Shown here: positions 60,901 to 64,000 of the stretch, in pieces | Numbering within the stretch: the stretch's first letter is position 1 | Layout: every line of letters begins with the position of its first letter | From: Undaria pinnatifida | Lineage: Eukaryota; Sar; Phaeophyceae; Laminariales; Alariaceae | Length of the DNA stretch: 64,000 nt | Assembly (NCBI GenBank): GCA_012845835.1 | Contig: JABAKD010000002.1 | Coordinates: forward strand, 11,258,120-11,322,119 | Reading direction: 5' to 3' | Made by a program: the position numbers and the translations under genes | The notes under the pieces: model-generated | What the model was told of the DNA's origin: nothing | Database searches by the model: none | The model's input: the letters and a program-made list of their open reading frames with translations, nothing else

Positions 60901-63091
60901 CGCCCAAATGTTGTAGGTGTCTCAATTAACAGCAGGAACGATGGGCCGTCTCGAAAGGGATGCGTGGTCAATGGTTAAATGACTAAGGCAAGCAGCCAAT
61001 GAGTACCCCCCCCTCAACCTTCCCCCCACCGTGGGAGGACTGATCTCGCTACGATACGGGGATGGGGGTTGCATTTTTTGGCTAAAATGTGTTCTGAATG
61101 ACGGGACACTCCTTGACCCAAAACGGTCAGAATGTCACAATTTTTTTTGCAATATTTTTCGTTGTACACCTATTATCATAGGCCCTGGGATTGTTCATAG
61201 GCGGGTACAACCAGTTTTTTCTCGTGGTTTTGAGTTTGTGTGAGGCACAGATCTCGTCTAGCGAGGAGCGGACTCATCCTACGGTAGCGGTGCGCTGTTG
61301 TGTTTTCTGAGGCTCATAACCACTCGAGGGGCCTTTGTTTTTCCCTGCAGGGTTTTTCACTTGAGAAGCTCTGCACCTTACACAAAAACTGACTTATTAA
61401 TACAGTAAACTGCAAATGCAACTCAATGACCAAACCATTGGCCTCCGAAGTTGACACTCCAAACAACAATTTGAATTGAAAAAAAAAACAAAAAAATCCA
61501 ACGATTTTTGGGCTAAGAAACCCCGTCATTCAGAAAATAGTTGAGCTAAACAGTGCTACGTCTATTTTGTAGCACACGTGAGCCTTGGCATTTTTTTTAT
61601 GCACCTCTACGGTAGCATGAGTCTACCCGTCAAGTCTAGTTCGGCCAGTTCACAGCCCTCACAAACCCGCTCCACTCCCATTTTAGTTTTTTTGTCGTAT
61701 CCACTCGAAACGGACGTGGCAGAGTACGTGGACGGGGACGAGGAAAACAACCGACTCGTTTATTTGTCCACGACGCAGACCATACGGTGAACACGCACAC
61801 CACCAGGGAATCAACCCCCTAACGCTGGATGTCGATAGGTACAAAGAACGGTGTTAGAAATGCACGGCGATTACCAGCTCAGCGGTGATGCTGCATCTCT
61901 GACAAGCGGCGTATTTCATCTGAAGAACACGCACAAACACACAACAAATGCACACACACGCACACGCACACCCGCCCCCGCTTCCATTCCCGTTTTTATT
62001 TTGTCAGATCTGATCAAGCAGGGCGTGGTGGAGTACGTGGATGTGAACGAGGAAAACAACTGTCTCGTCTCTCTGTCCGACGCAGACCTCACCCTCAATC
62101 ACACCCACCTGGAAATCGACCCTCTAACGCTCCTGGGGGTGGTGGCCGGTCTCATCCCCTACCCGCACCACAACCAGAGTCCCCGCAACACATATCAGTG
62201 CGCCATGGGCAAGCAGGTATAACGGGTTAGATGTCGGGGAGGACGGGGGGGGGGTACTCATTTCGTTTTTTTTTTGGGGGGGGAGGGGGGGTTGACTACT
62301 ACGTGTACACTGTACGGGGGAATAATCGCATCCGCGATAAAAAAAAATAGGAAGCATGCATCGACTTTCTATCGTTCCTGGGGGTGGTAGCCGGTCTCAT
62401 CCCCTACCGCCACCACAGCCAGAGTCCTCGACATGCACCAGTGCGCCATGGGCAAGCAAGTGAGAATAGCTGGACTATTGGGCGGGGGGGGGTTAGGGGG
62501 GGTGCACTCATGTCACACACGACCGTTTCAGGACATAAACCCGCGCATCCCTCCGATGCCCGGACGGAGCACGTTGGGTTTTCGCCAACCAGGCACTTCT
62601 GGTACAAAGCGCGAGGGGGTAGGGGGGGGGGGGGGGGTGACTGCTGCTTTGTTGCGGGCGTACATCGTCAATGCCATGAGTCAAGAGAGGCCTCCAGGGG
62701 TACGCCATTTCGGCTCCGTTTTTTTTCCCCCTTCGACTGACCAGGGGCACACGAGGGGAAAAGTAAATAAAAAATCCTACCGCTATTTCAAAGGCGTAGA
62801 CAGCGGGGGTTGCGCGAAAACCAAGTTAAAAATATGGATTTTGTTTTGCAACATTTAGGAGCGTGGGGTCATTTTTTTTTCTCTCTTTGTCGCGAACCCT
62901 CGGTGTGGGAGAGACTATTCACACCTGAAAAAAACATTGACACCGATCGTTCGGTTTTGACGTGTCCTCAGGCCATGGGCACGACGGCGCTCAACATGCA
63001 CGAGCGCATGGATGGTCTGCTCTACGCCCTGGTGCACCCTCAAAAGCCTATGGTGACCACGAGAGTCTTGGACCTTGTGCACTTCGACCAG
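36744..63091 (+). CDS. RPC2: RNA polymerase III subunit RPC2 (partial, 17 exons)
   Basis: Encodes the second-largest catalytic-core subunit of RNA polymerase III, which with RPC1 forms the cleft that makes tRNA and 5S rRNA in the nucleus. Joined exons follow the RPC2 family from near its N-terminus ([20 protein letters not shown]) through protrusion, lobe, fork and external domains to the start of the hybrid-binding domain ([20 protein letters not shown]). The signature [20 protein letters not shown] identifies Pol III rather than Pol I or Pol II (Pol II has a different sequence before HWGM). All seventeen splice phases agree and no internal stop occurs. About 725 codons of a family near 1,130 residues are present; the C-terminus with the DIEDA region is beyond 64 kb, and the first exon is unresolved. 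Intron content is extreme and several introns contain echoes of exon edges. Confidence 0.95.
37055..37172 (+). pseudogene. Frameshifted duplicate of RPC2 exon A
   Basis: GAAGCAAAAGTGGAGACTGT to ATCAGCAGGGTG matches exon A at about 85% including the donor position. One base is missing after the seventh codon (CTGTTCCGC against CTCCTACCGC), so the frame breaks and a stop follows. The copy lies 134 bp downstream in the intron. With the intact exon A beside it, this copy is taken as dead. Confidence 0.9.
37606..37729 (+). CDS. RPC2: RPC2 exon B
   Basis: [20 protein letters not shown] and [20 protein letters not shown] fit the family segment after the first helix (NEKVTSDADP...). Acceptor CTCCAG, donor CCA|GTGAGA, phase 0 in, phase 1 out. 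Confidence 0.92.
37790..38030. repeat. Family R2, copy 3
   Basis: Matches copy 1 at 1355-1555 from CGGCATGTTTCATTGGTCAA through CCGAGCCCTCCAAATT and GTCGCCGGCAGGGC to CAGCCAGCAAATAA. In RPC2 intron B-C. Confidence 0.8.
38035..38160 (+). repeat. Minisatellite of about 23 bp, five to six copies
   Basis: Units of the form GAACGATTGYTTTTCCCTTT (with GAAGGATTG and GAACTATTTG variants) run through RPC2 intron B-C; they give spurious Phe/Ser-rich frames. Confidence 0.85.
38377..38512 (+). CDS. RPC2: RPC2 exon C
   Basis: Completes Thr-Ile-Thr-Pro, then [25 protein letters not shown] and [13 protein letters not shown]. It matches the CRLRD.TYSAP and IGR.P.ML signatures. Acceptor CTTCCAG, donor CAG|GTGCGC, phase 1 in, 2 out. 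Confidence 0.95.
39068..39170 (+). CDS. RPC2: RPC2 exon D
   Basis: [20 protein letters not shown] and [14 protein letters not shown], matching the conserved DPGGYF.VKG.EK of the protrusion. Acceptor GGCGCAG, donor AAG|GTAGGG, phase 2 in, 0 out. Confidence 0.95.
39640..39910. repeat. Interspersed repeat family R4, copy 1
   Basis: CCGATGAACAATCTCATG, TCCTAGGTATAAAA and GACATTCCAGATATATTGGG recur as relatives at 46040-46140 and 59950-60050. Flanks contain AACCCAAAA and repeated AGATCATGT words (39380-39420). In RPC2 intron D-E. Confidence 0.6.
40010..40170 (+). repeat. Degenerate 10-11 bp minisatellite TTCATTTATCG
   Basis: More than ten units of TCATTTATCGT-like sequence in RPC2 intron D-E. 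A similar-length but different unit forms the array at 42620-43050. Confidence 0.85.
40480..40648 (+). pseudogene. Decayed copy of RPC2 exon E and its acceptor
   Basis: A unit starting CGCCGCTAAACC is duplicated at 40480 and 40650. The first copy holds an acceptor-like AAGTGCAG, then GTGATCCTGGTGATCCTGAT (nine bases doubled), then the equivalent of [13 protein letters not shown], then diverges and lacks the distal half of the exon. The second copy leads to the real exon E. The copy is still open but has lost conserved residues (EQ to LQ, K to E). Confidence 0.9.
40702..40805 (+). CDS. RPC2: RPC2 exon E
   Basis: [20 protein letters not shown] then [14 protein letters not shown], matching the family's [12 protein letters not shown] and SSTHE signatures. 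Acceptor AATGCAG, donor AAA|GTGAGT, phase 0 in, 2 out. Confidence 0.96.
40988..41117 (+). CDS. RPC2: RPC2 exon F
   Basis: [20 protein letters not shown], then [20 protein letters not shown] and VQL. The IPI..I.KAMG.ESDQEIVQ signature is clear. Acceptor CATCGCAG, donor CTC|GTGAGT, phase 2 in, 0 out. Confidence 0.96.
41118..43180 (+). other. RPC2 intron F-G
   Basis: About 2 kb with a TATG microsatellite (41921-41945), a short degraded LINE end at 42046-42120 (CCTGTCCTGTGACCACGG, then AACAACAACAATG), and a 430-bp minisatellite (42620-43050). Confidence 0.6.
42620..43060 (+). repeat. TCAAGTCRTTTAA minisatellite, about 30-35 units
   Basis: Units of 10-17 bp built on AAGTCATTTAAT / AAGTCGTTTGAATC / CCCGTCATTTAAT, with higher-order repetition (AATTAAGTCGTTTGAATCAA twice in a row). 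In RPC2 intron F-G. Confidence 0.95.
43181..43338 (+). CDS. RPC2: RPC2 exon G
   Basis: [20 protein letters not shown], then [14 protein letters not shown] and a Lys/Arg/Pro linker. It aligns to the family's IGTEEHVMAAFGPSLEE and QALKYIGNK. Acceptor CCAAAG, donor TTC|GTAAGT, phase 0 in, 2 out. Confidence 0.93.
44196..44271 (+). CDS. RPC2: RPC2 exon H
   Basis: [20 protein letters not shown] then SHVPV, matching EEARELLASTILTHVPV. Acceptor TGTTGCAG, donor GTG|GTAAGA, phase 2 in, 0 out. The short exon was fixed by phase and homology. Confidence 0.93.
44320..44550 (+). repeat. Direct repeat around CAACGTGCGGCGGA
   Basis: CTGCAACGTGCGGCGGAATTTTCG (about 44328) and CTTCAACGTGCGGCGGATTTTCGA (about 44503) lie 175 bp apart in RPC2 intron H-I, followed by diverging GGGAAAATGCC/GGGTATCATAACGCC. 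Their relation to an exon is not evident. Confidence 0.6.
44738..44833 (+). CDS. RPC2: RPC2 exon I
   Basis: [20 protein letters not shown] then IDPTTVDDK, matching FNFRAKCIYTAVMVRRVIL and the VDDR segment before DYYGNK. Acceptor ATGAAAG, donor AAG|GTGAAG, phase 0 both sides. Confidence 0.93.
45205..45530 (+). repeat. 97-bp tandem duplication followed by GTTGTC-rich minisatellite
   Basis: GTAGTACGCGCAAGCCTACA and GCAGTACGCGCAAATCTACA head two units of about 97 bp (45210-45305, 45306-45405) with TATGATAGCGTTGGTCCTTG / TACGATAGCAATTGGTTCTTG. Then TTGTTGTTG and GCGTGGTTTCGTTGTCGTTG units continue to just before exon J. Confidence 0.88.
45539..45686 (+). CDS. RPC2: RPC2 exon J
   Basis: [20 protein letters not shown], then [11 protein letters not shown] and [10 protein letters not shown]. 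Nearly invariant [14 protein letters not shown] of the family. Acceptor ATGCGCAG, donor TAG|GTGATC, phase 0 in, 1 out. Confidence 0.97.
46010..46420. repeat. Family R4, copy 2
   Basis: CCTAGGTATAAAATATAAGC and GACATTCCAACGATA correspond to 39716-39770. It continues with GATAGATACAGATCC-like sequence. In RPC2 intron J-K. Confidence 0.55.
46566..46890 (+). repeat. Four tandem echoes of RPC2 exon K and its acceptor
   Basis: Positions equivalent to the exon K start fall at about 46598, 46649, 46735 and 46826. Each is preceded by GTCGTCTTGGGCCGTCGTCC (real site: CGTCGTCTTGCTGC) and followed by versions of GCAARTTCTTGGA; the last two continue into ACGA..GTTACGAATGTTT or GCAAACGGTTTCTCGCCCAC against the exon's ATCACGAACGGTTTCACGCA. 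Three of four keep an intact CAG|GC acceptor. Frames are broken. Confidence 0.9.
47174..47283 (+). CDS. RPC2: RPC2 exon K
   Basis: [37 protein letters not shown]. It matches ITNGM.[22 protein letters not shown]. Acceptor CAATCAG, donor CAG|GTGCAC, phase 1 in, 0 out. Four decayed echoes lie upstream. Confidence 0.97.
47700..47840 (+). repeat. Family R5, copy at 47.7 kb
   Basis: GGCCGGTATTACTTGC, TTTTCAAGAGCTTCTCCCTC, GCACCCCCGGGATCTC and AACATCCCGAAGGGGAACC match the right part of the element at 4425-5050. Confidence 0.7.
48611..48956 (+). repeat. Three tandem echoes of RPC2 exon L and its acceptor
   Basis: Units of about 120 bp place exon-start equivalents at about 48642, 48763 and 48891; the real start is 48989. 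All contain TTTCGAGGCT(A/G)(A/G)GCTTC or TCTCGAAACTGAGCTTCATT like the exon's CTATCGAGGCTGAGCTTCAT, and each is preceded by a GTGCTA-CCT/GCACTTTCCAG-type intron end. Copies 2 and 3 keep AG|GTT. Between them TTTTAG(C/T)GACGAG(C/T)TGA also repeats, so intron and exon edge were duplicated together. Confidence 0.92.
48989..49163 (+). CDS. RPC2: RPC2 exon L
   Basis: [20 protein letters not shown], then [20 protein letters not shown] and [13 protein letters not shown]. This is the fork region and the strongest family signature. Acceptor TTGCCCAG, donor TCG|GTGAGG, phase 0 in, 1 out. Echoes flank it on both sides. Confidence 0.99.
49275..49350 (+). repeat. Echo of the exon L donor junction
   Basis: GTTGGAAACCTTGGTGAGAT, then TCGAGAACGGAGCGTGCGCA and AATCGTGCTTCGCG match the exon L end and donor (GTTAAGAACCTCGGTGAGGG ...) at 134-bp offset, about 85-90% identical. 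The copied donor is intact as a GTGAGA site. Confidence 0.93.
49622..49800 (+). repeat. Single end of the CTGAATGAC MITE family
   Basis: CTGAATGACTGGGTTACTTA, ACCCAGATTCGTCG then TTTTGCAATATCAATCGTTG resemble the left end and interior of the MITE at 61094-61533. No partner end was seen nearby. Confidence 0.55.
49921..50080 (+). CDS. RPC2: RPC2 exon M
   Basis: [20 protein letters not shown], then [15 protein letters not shown] and [14 protein letters not shown], matching LASNLGVEDV and VFLNGNILGV. Acceptor TACAACAG, donor GG|GTGCGT, phase 1 in, 2 out. Confidence 0.95.
50095..50520 (+). repeat. Minisatellite of about 36-42 bp, first array
   Basis: Units built on CAGAACTT(C/A)CAGAAGTTCCG and GGGTACGGGTATGAAAGTC, with CCCCGGGTATTG insertions, about ten copies in RPC2 intron M-N. 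The same array type occurs at 52180-52520 in the same orientation and the same intron. Confidence 0.95.
50530..52170. other. Unassigned stretch in RPC2 intron M-N
   Basis: No gene or clear repeat seen. Several frames of 60-130 codons lack recognisable motifs. Confidence 0.5.
52180..52520 (+). repeat. Minisatellite of about 36-42 bp, second array
   Basis: Same unit as at 50095-50520 (CAGAACTTCCAGAAGCTCCG, GGGTACGGGTATGAATGTC), about eight copies. The two arrays are 1.7 kb apart. Confidence 0.95.
52540..52680 (-). repeat. Family R5, inverted copy
   Basis: ATCCCGGGGGTGTCCTGAG and CGGCCCGCAAGTTACCCGGC match R5 ends in reverse orientation relative to the copy at 47.7 kb. Confidence 0.65.
52798..52895. 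repeat. TTGTG pentanucleotide array
   Basis: GTTGTGTTGTGTTGTG with GGTTGGGTTGGG variants, about 18 units; frames over it are artefacts. Confidence 0.95.
53275..53641 (+). repeat. Tandem 120-bp units ending at the exon N acceptor
   Basis: Three units share GTGTGACAATTTTRACGTGT, TTGCCGCGGTGCACATG-type and GTCGACTGCGGATGC / GTCGAGTGTGGATGC phrases (starts near 53278, 53397 and 53526). The last unit runs directly into the real 3' splice site. A further pair (52960-53050 and 53205-53270) shares CCGATTTTCTC-like and TAGTACCAAGA / TGCTACCAAGA words. Whether the acceptor itself was copied is less clear than for exons K and L. Confidence 0.75.
53642..53752 (+). CDS. RPC2: RPC2 exon N
   Basis: [20 protein letters not shown], then [16 protein letters not shown], aligning to [22 protein letters not shown] and CVYI. 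Acceptor GATACAG, donor CAG|GTACGC, phase 2 in, 2 out. Confidence 0.94.
54000..54023. repeat. Perfect GC-rich hairpin, 10-bp stem
   Basis: GGGTGCCGGC, loop ATAC, GCCGGCACCC. It resembles a terminator or Helitron-type 3' hairpin, but neither a T-run nor a CTRR end follows, so its origin is open. Confidence 0.9.
55735..55870 (+). repeat. Partial copy of the GAGCCGCCCCCCGAAG repeat
   Basis: GCCAATTTGGAAATAATGTC, CCAAGATC/CCAGATCCGAAGAATAACT and CGCGCTTCTCGCTTGGACGG correspond to the front part of the unit at 56440-56760. The distal GC-rich half is absent. Confidence 0.6.
55918..56100. repeat. tRNA-like (SINE head) fragments, one per strand
   Basis: On + the phrase CAGTAGCTCAGTGGGTAGTG is a good Pol III A box. 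On - , about 100 bp further, CAGTGGGTAGTGCTATGTGT and CAGTTCGATTCTCACCGAC give an A-box tail and a B box. The strands face each other, so this looks like two broken or inverted SINE heads. No intact cloverleaf could be drawn. Confidence 0.6.
56280..56352 (-). repeat. tRNA-like SINE head
   Basis: On the minus strand TCGGCTCAGTGGGTATAGTG (A box) and, 35 bp on, GTGAGTACGATTCTCAC form a T-arm with a perfect 5-bp stem and a 7-base loop. The acceptor ends do not pair, so it is judged a tRNA-derived retroposon head and not a tRNA gene. Confidence 0.65.
56440..58205 (+). repeat. Nested tandem repeat with GAGCCGCCCCCCGAAG unit, three copies
   Basis: Units of 280-320 bp end in GTGCSRAACGGAYAYGGMAG and GGGCGTTKGAGCCGCCCCCC at about 56610-56660, 57815-57875 and 58105-58165. 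They begin with GGAAATGATGCCAAT-like and TTCGTTCAAGCCCTGCAGACGTC. Between the first and second copies a longer segment (TGCGTAATAAGGTCGCGC, CAGGTTGACGTG, GAGCGATCTACTACTGGT) is also duplicated (56700-56880 and 57425-57590). Frames over the GC part stay open in parallel but no family is recognised. Confidence 0.88.
58418..58495 (-). mobile_element. Short LINE 3' fragment, minus
   Basis: TCATAGTCAAGTCCGTAGTC, ACAGGACAGGCTCCAGCCAC and the preceding GTTGTTCTCG match the terminal 70 bp of the family in reverse. The hairpin is partly decayed (CTCGAG). Confidence 0.7.
58755..59112 (-). mobile_element. 5'-truncated LINE copy, minus
   Basis: Reverse complement of the 3' 350 bp: GTTGTTGTTGATG tail, TCTCACATTAACTCGCATAA, hairpin CTCCAGTCATTCTGGAG, GAAACATATAAAAGTGAAAT and ACGCATACGCACGACAGATG, ending at GCAAGTCAATTGGAAAAA. 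Truncation occurs within the pyrimidine tract of the full 3' region. In RPC2 intron N-O, antisense to the gene. Confidence 0.88.
59487..59593 (+). CDS. RPC2: RPC2 exon O
   Basis: [20 protein letters not shown], then a helix-rich stretch ending LGVLSLQ. The SDGGR.CRP signature is decisive. Acceptor TTGCCCAG, donor AAG|GTGAGT, phase 2 in, 1 out. The part after LVVE diverges from the family, as this loop usually does. Confidence 0.94.
59920..60060. repeat. Family R4, copy 3
   Basis: CACCCGATGAACAATACCAC, GTCCTAGGTAAAC and ATGACACTCC correspond to 39690-39760. In RPC2 intron O-P. Confidence 0.55.
60107..60345 (+). repeat. 120-bp tandem duplication
   Basis: GAGGTATATACCTTTTTCTG / GAGGTGTATACCCTTTTTTG head two units that share GGCAAAACTACTTAGTCATC, CCACGGTATGCATTA and ACATGAGGAGCTCAATATCT. 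Confidence 0.95.
60350..61090. other. Unassigned stretch in RPC2 intron O-P
   Basis: AGGTCAGAAGGGTCAGAAGG runs (60475-60510) only. No coding signal. Confidence 0.5.
61094..61533. mobile_element. 440-bp MITE-like element
   Basis: The left end CTGAATGACGGGACACTCCT and the right end in reverse complement, CTGAATGACGGGGTTTCTTA, then GCCCAAAA / ACCCAAAA, form terminal inverted repeats of about 28 bp with several mismatches. The interior is AT-rich and non-coding. No clear target-site duplication was seen. A related single end lies at 49622. Confidence 0.75.
61700..61835 (+). pseudogene. Decayed upstream copy of RPC2 exon P
   Basis: GACGTGGCAGAGTACGTGGA, then GACGAGGAAAACAACCGACT corresponds to exon P's GTGGTGGAGTACGTGGAT and GAGGAAAACAACTGTCT, and further on CCCCTAACGCTGGATGTCG to CCCTCTAACGCTCCTGGGG. 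The peptide is recognisable ([17 protein letters not shown]) but a stop follows after TIR, and the acceptor CAG has changed to a TCG-type sequence. About 75% identity over 125 bp. Confidence 0.92.
62008..62216 (+). CDS. RPC2: RPC2 exon P
   Basis: [20 protein letters not shown], then [20 protein letters not shown] and [18 protein letters not shown]. The VEY.DVNEEN and [12 protein letters not shown](C/S)AMGKQ signatures open the hybrid-binding domain. Acceptor TTTGTCAG, donor CAG|GTATAA, phase 1 in, 0 out. Decayed copies lie on both sides. Confidence 0.99.
62220..62300. repeat. Homopolymer G/T block
   Basis: Runs of G (62246-62253, 62275-62291) and T (62265-62274). Length may be uncertain in the assembly. 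A similar G run is at 62618-62637. Confidence 0.8.
62370..62462 (+). pseudogene. Decayed downstream copy of RPC2 exon P 3' end and donor
   Basis: CCTGGGGGTGGTAGCCGGTC, TCATCCCCTACCGCCACCAC, AGCCAGAGTCCTCG and CAGTGCGCCATGGGCAAGCA match the last 90 bp of exon P at about 90%. A short deletion near CGACATGCACC against CGCAACACATAT shifts the frame. The donor is still GT-like (AAGCAAGTGAGA), giving a strong decoy 5' splice site. Confidence 0.95.
62972..63091 (+). CDS. RPC2: RPC2 exon Q with GC-AG donor
   Basis: [20 protein letters not shown], then [20 protein letters not shown], aligning to [20 protein letters not shown] and YPQKPMVKTKTIELIEF. Acceptor CCTCAG. The best boundary is CCAG|GCGAGT, a GC donor in an otherwise perfect consensus; no GT nearby keeps the alignment. 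Phase 0 in and out. The following exon (LPAGQNA... in the family) is not in the window. Confidence 0.93.
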
Positions 63092-63307
63092 GCGAGTTTT
63101 GCTGAACATGCTATGATACCATGAATAACAGCAAATAATTATATTTTAATCGGAAGGTTTCATTTTTGCATTTGAATATTCATTTTTTTTTATGGAAATG
63201 AGATTCGTAGTGGAATTTTGTTGCAATTTTCTTTTAATATTATATGTATACACTACATTGAAGCACAAAAAATATGAATACACCCTTACAAATCCGCTTG
63301 GTTATTT

Positions 63308-63440
63308 GTTCTTGTTCTCACATCAACTCGCATAATCGAGTCCGTGGGCACAGGATAGGCTCCAGTCACTCTGGAGTGGAGGAATACCCCACAGAAAAAA
63401 CACAAACTAAACCAAAAGTGGTACACGCATATCTCATAAC
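63308..63440 (-). mobile_element. 5'-truncated LINE copy, minus
   Basis: TCTCACATCAACTCGCATAA, GGATAGGCTCCAGTCACTCT, GGAATACCCCACAGAAAAAA and GGTACACGCATATCTCATAA match the terminal 130 bp in reverse, with GTTCTTGTTC as the tail. Confidence 0.85.
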
Positions 63441-63604
63441 TTGGTATACGGTACCAGGTATGTTTTTTTTTATGGTTTTGTTGTGTCCCCGGACTAGATT
63501 TCGGGAAAAATCAGCGAGGGAAAGAACGTCATCGTCTTCATCGTAAACACCATTACTACTGTAGATGGCTGTAGCGGCTAACATTCGTACTTTCTGTACG
63601 GTGC

Positions 63605-63650
63605 TCTCGTATGATTTACTGTGGCGTTGTACTTCGATCAGGCGAGTAGA
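63605..63650 (+). repeat. Echo of the RPC2 exon Q donor junction
   Basis: GTACTTCGATCAGGCGAGTA resembles the exon end and donor GCACTTCGACCAGGCGAGTT 550 bp upstream. The rest is diverged. Two weaker ACACGCGAGYTCGGCRTG units follow at 63731 and 63840. Confidence 0.7.
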
Positions 63651-64000
63651 TGGTTGTGTAGGTTTACATGTACACTTGATACACGGTATTCTTGCTTGTT
63701 TTTCTGCAACGCTGCACAGTACGTACAACTCACACGCGAGCTCGGCATGCTCTCCTCGTGTATGACTGCCGCCTCCACGAGCGTTCACTTCGCGCACCAC
63801 CATAGAGCCTATCTACATACTTGGAGATGGCCATGCTGAACACGCGAGTTCGGCGTGTTTTTCCCTGTGTGTATGTCTGCCACTGAATAATTGACCTCAG
63901 CATATGGTTCCTCGCGTGTGTTTGCTGCTCAATTCTATTACTACTGCAAACCATACTATTTCCAAGAAGTGTGTCCCTAAAAACGTGGGCATACAGTTTT

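Noticed and set aside
63718..63800. Next RPC2 exon after CTGCACAG
   Set aside because: The translated sequence (YVQLTRELGM) does not match the expected family segment (LPAGQNA…), and the region is a tandem duplicate of 63838-63900.

Overview
The window is nuclear DNA of a eukaryote with long, repeat-filled introns. The one gene recognised with confidence encodes the second-largest subunit of RNA polymerase III (RPC2/POLR3B). Seventeen exons on the + strand between about 36.74 and 63.09 kb give roughly 725 codons within the part aligned, and every splice phase is consistent. More than 90% of that 26 kb is intron. The first coding exon was not found upstream, and the C-terminal third lies beyond the right edge. 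A photosynthetic stramenopile such as a brown alga fits (GT-AG introns, high intron load, mixed retroelements, protein divergence equally far from animals and plants), but the sequence alone does not prove the lineage.

Layout. 0-1.8 kb: the 3' part of an unrecognised minus-strand gene (two phase-compatible exons plus a tentative last exon). 1.8-17.7 kb: accessory DNA made of G-rich microsatellites, tandem repeats, LINE 3' ends and several small repeat families. 17.8-19.6 kb: a possible divergent pair, an unknown single-exon minus ORF and a convincing two-exon + strand gene for a 91-residue basic protein that resembles mitochondrial large-subunit protein mL59. 19.8-32.3 kb: repeats, including a 5'-truncated non-LTR retrotransposon at 27.2-28.7 kb whose 3' tail is scattered through the window in both orientations. 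32.36-35.62 kb: a DNA-transposon-like unit with 26-bp terminal inverted repeats, inserted in a TATAGTATGA-type array and carrying a 192-bp-arm internal palindrome. 36.7-64 kb: RPC2, its introns packed with minisatellites, LINE and SINE-like pieces, a MITE and tandem arrays.

The most interesting signal is a repeated architecture. Many exons are accompanied, inside the adjacent intron, by one to four decayed tandem copies of the exon edge plus its splice site. This is seen at RPC2 exons here labelled A, E, K, L, P and Q and, independently, at the minus-strand gene on the left edge. These exon-edge echoes look like intron growth by local tandem duplication across splice junctions, leaving decoy splice sites beside the real ones. 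A second genome-wide-type signal is the symmetrical 9-mer TACC(A/T)GGTA, found 20 times by eye where about 0.5 would be expected at random.

Boundaries of repeats are approximate because they were read by eye. Exon boundaries of RPC2 were fixed by homology, GT-AG (one GC-AG) sites and phase agreement.
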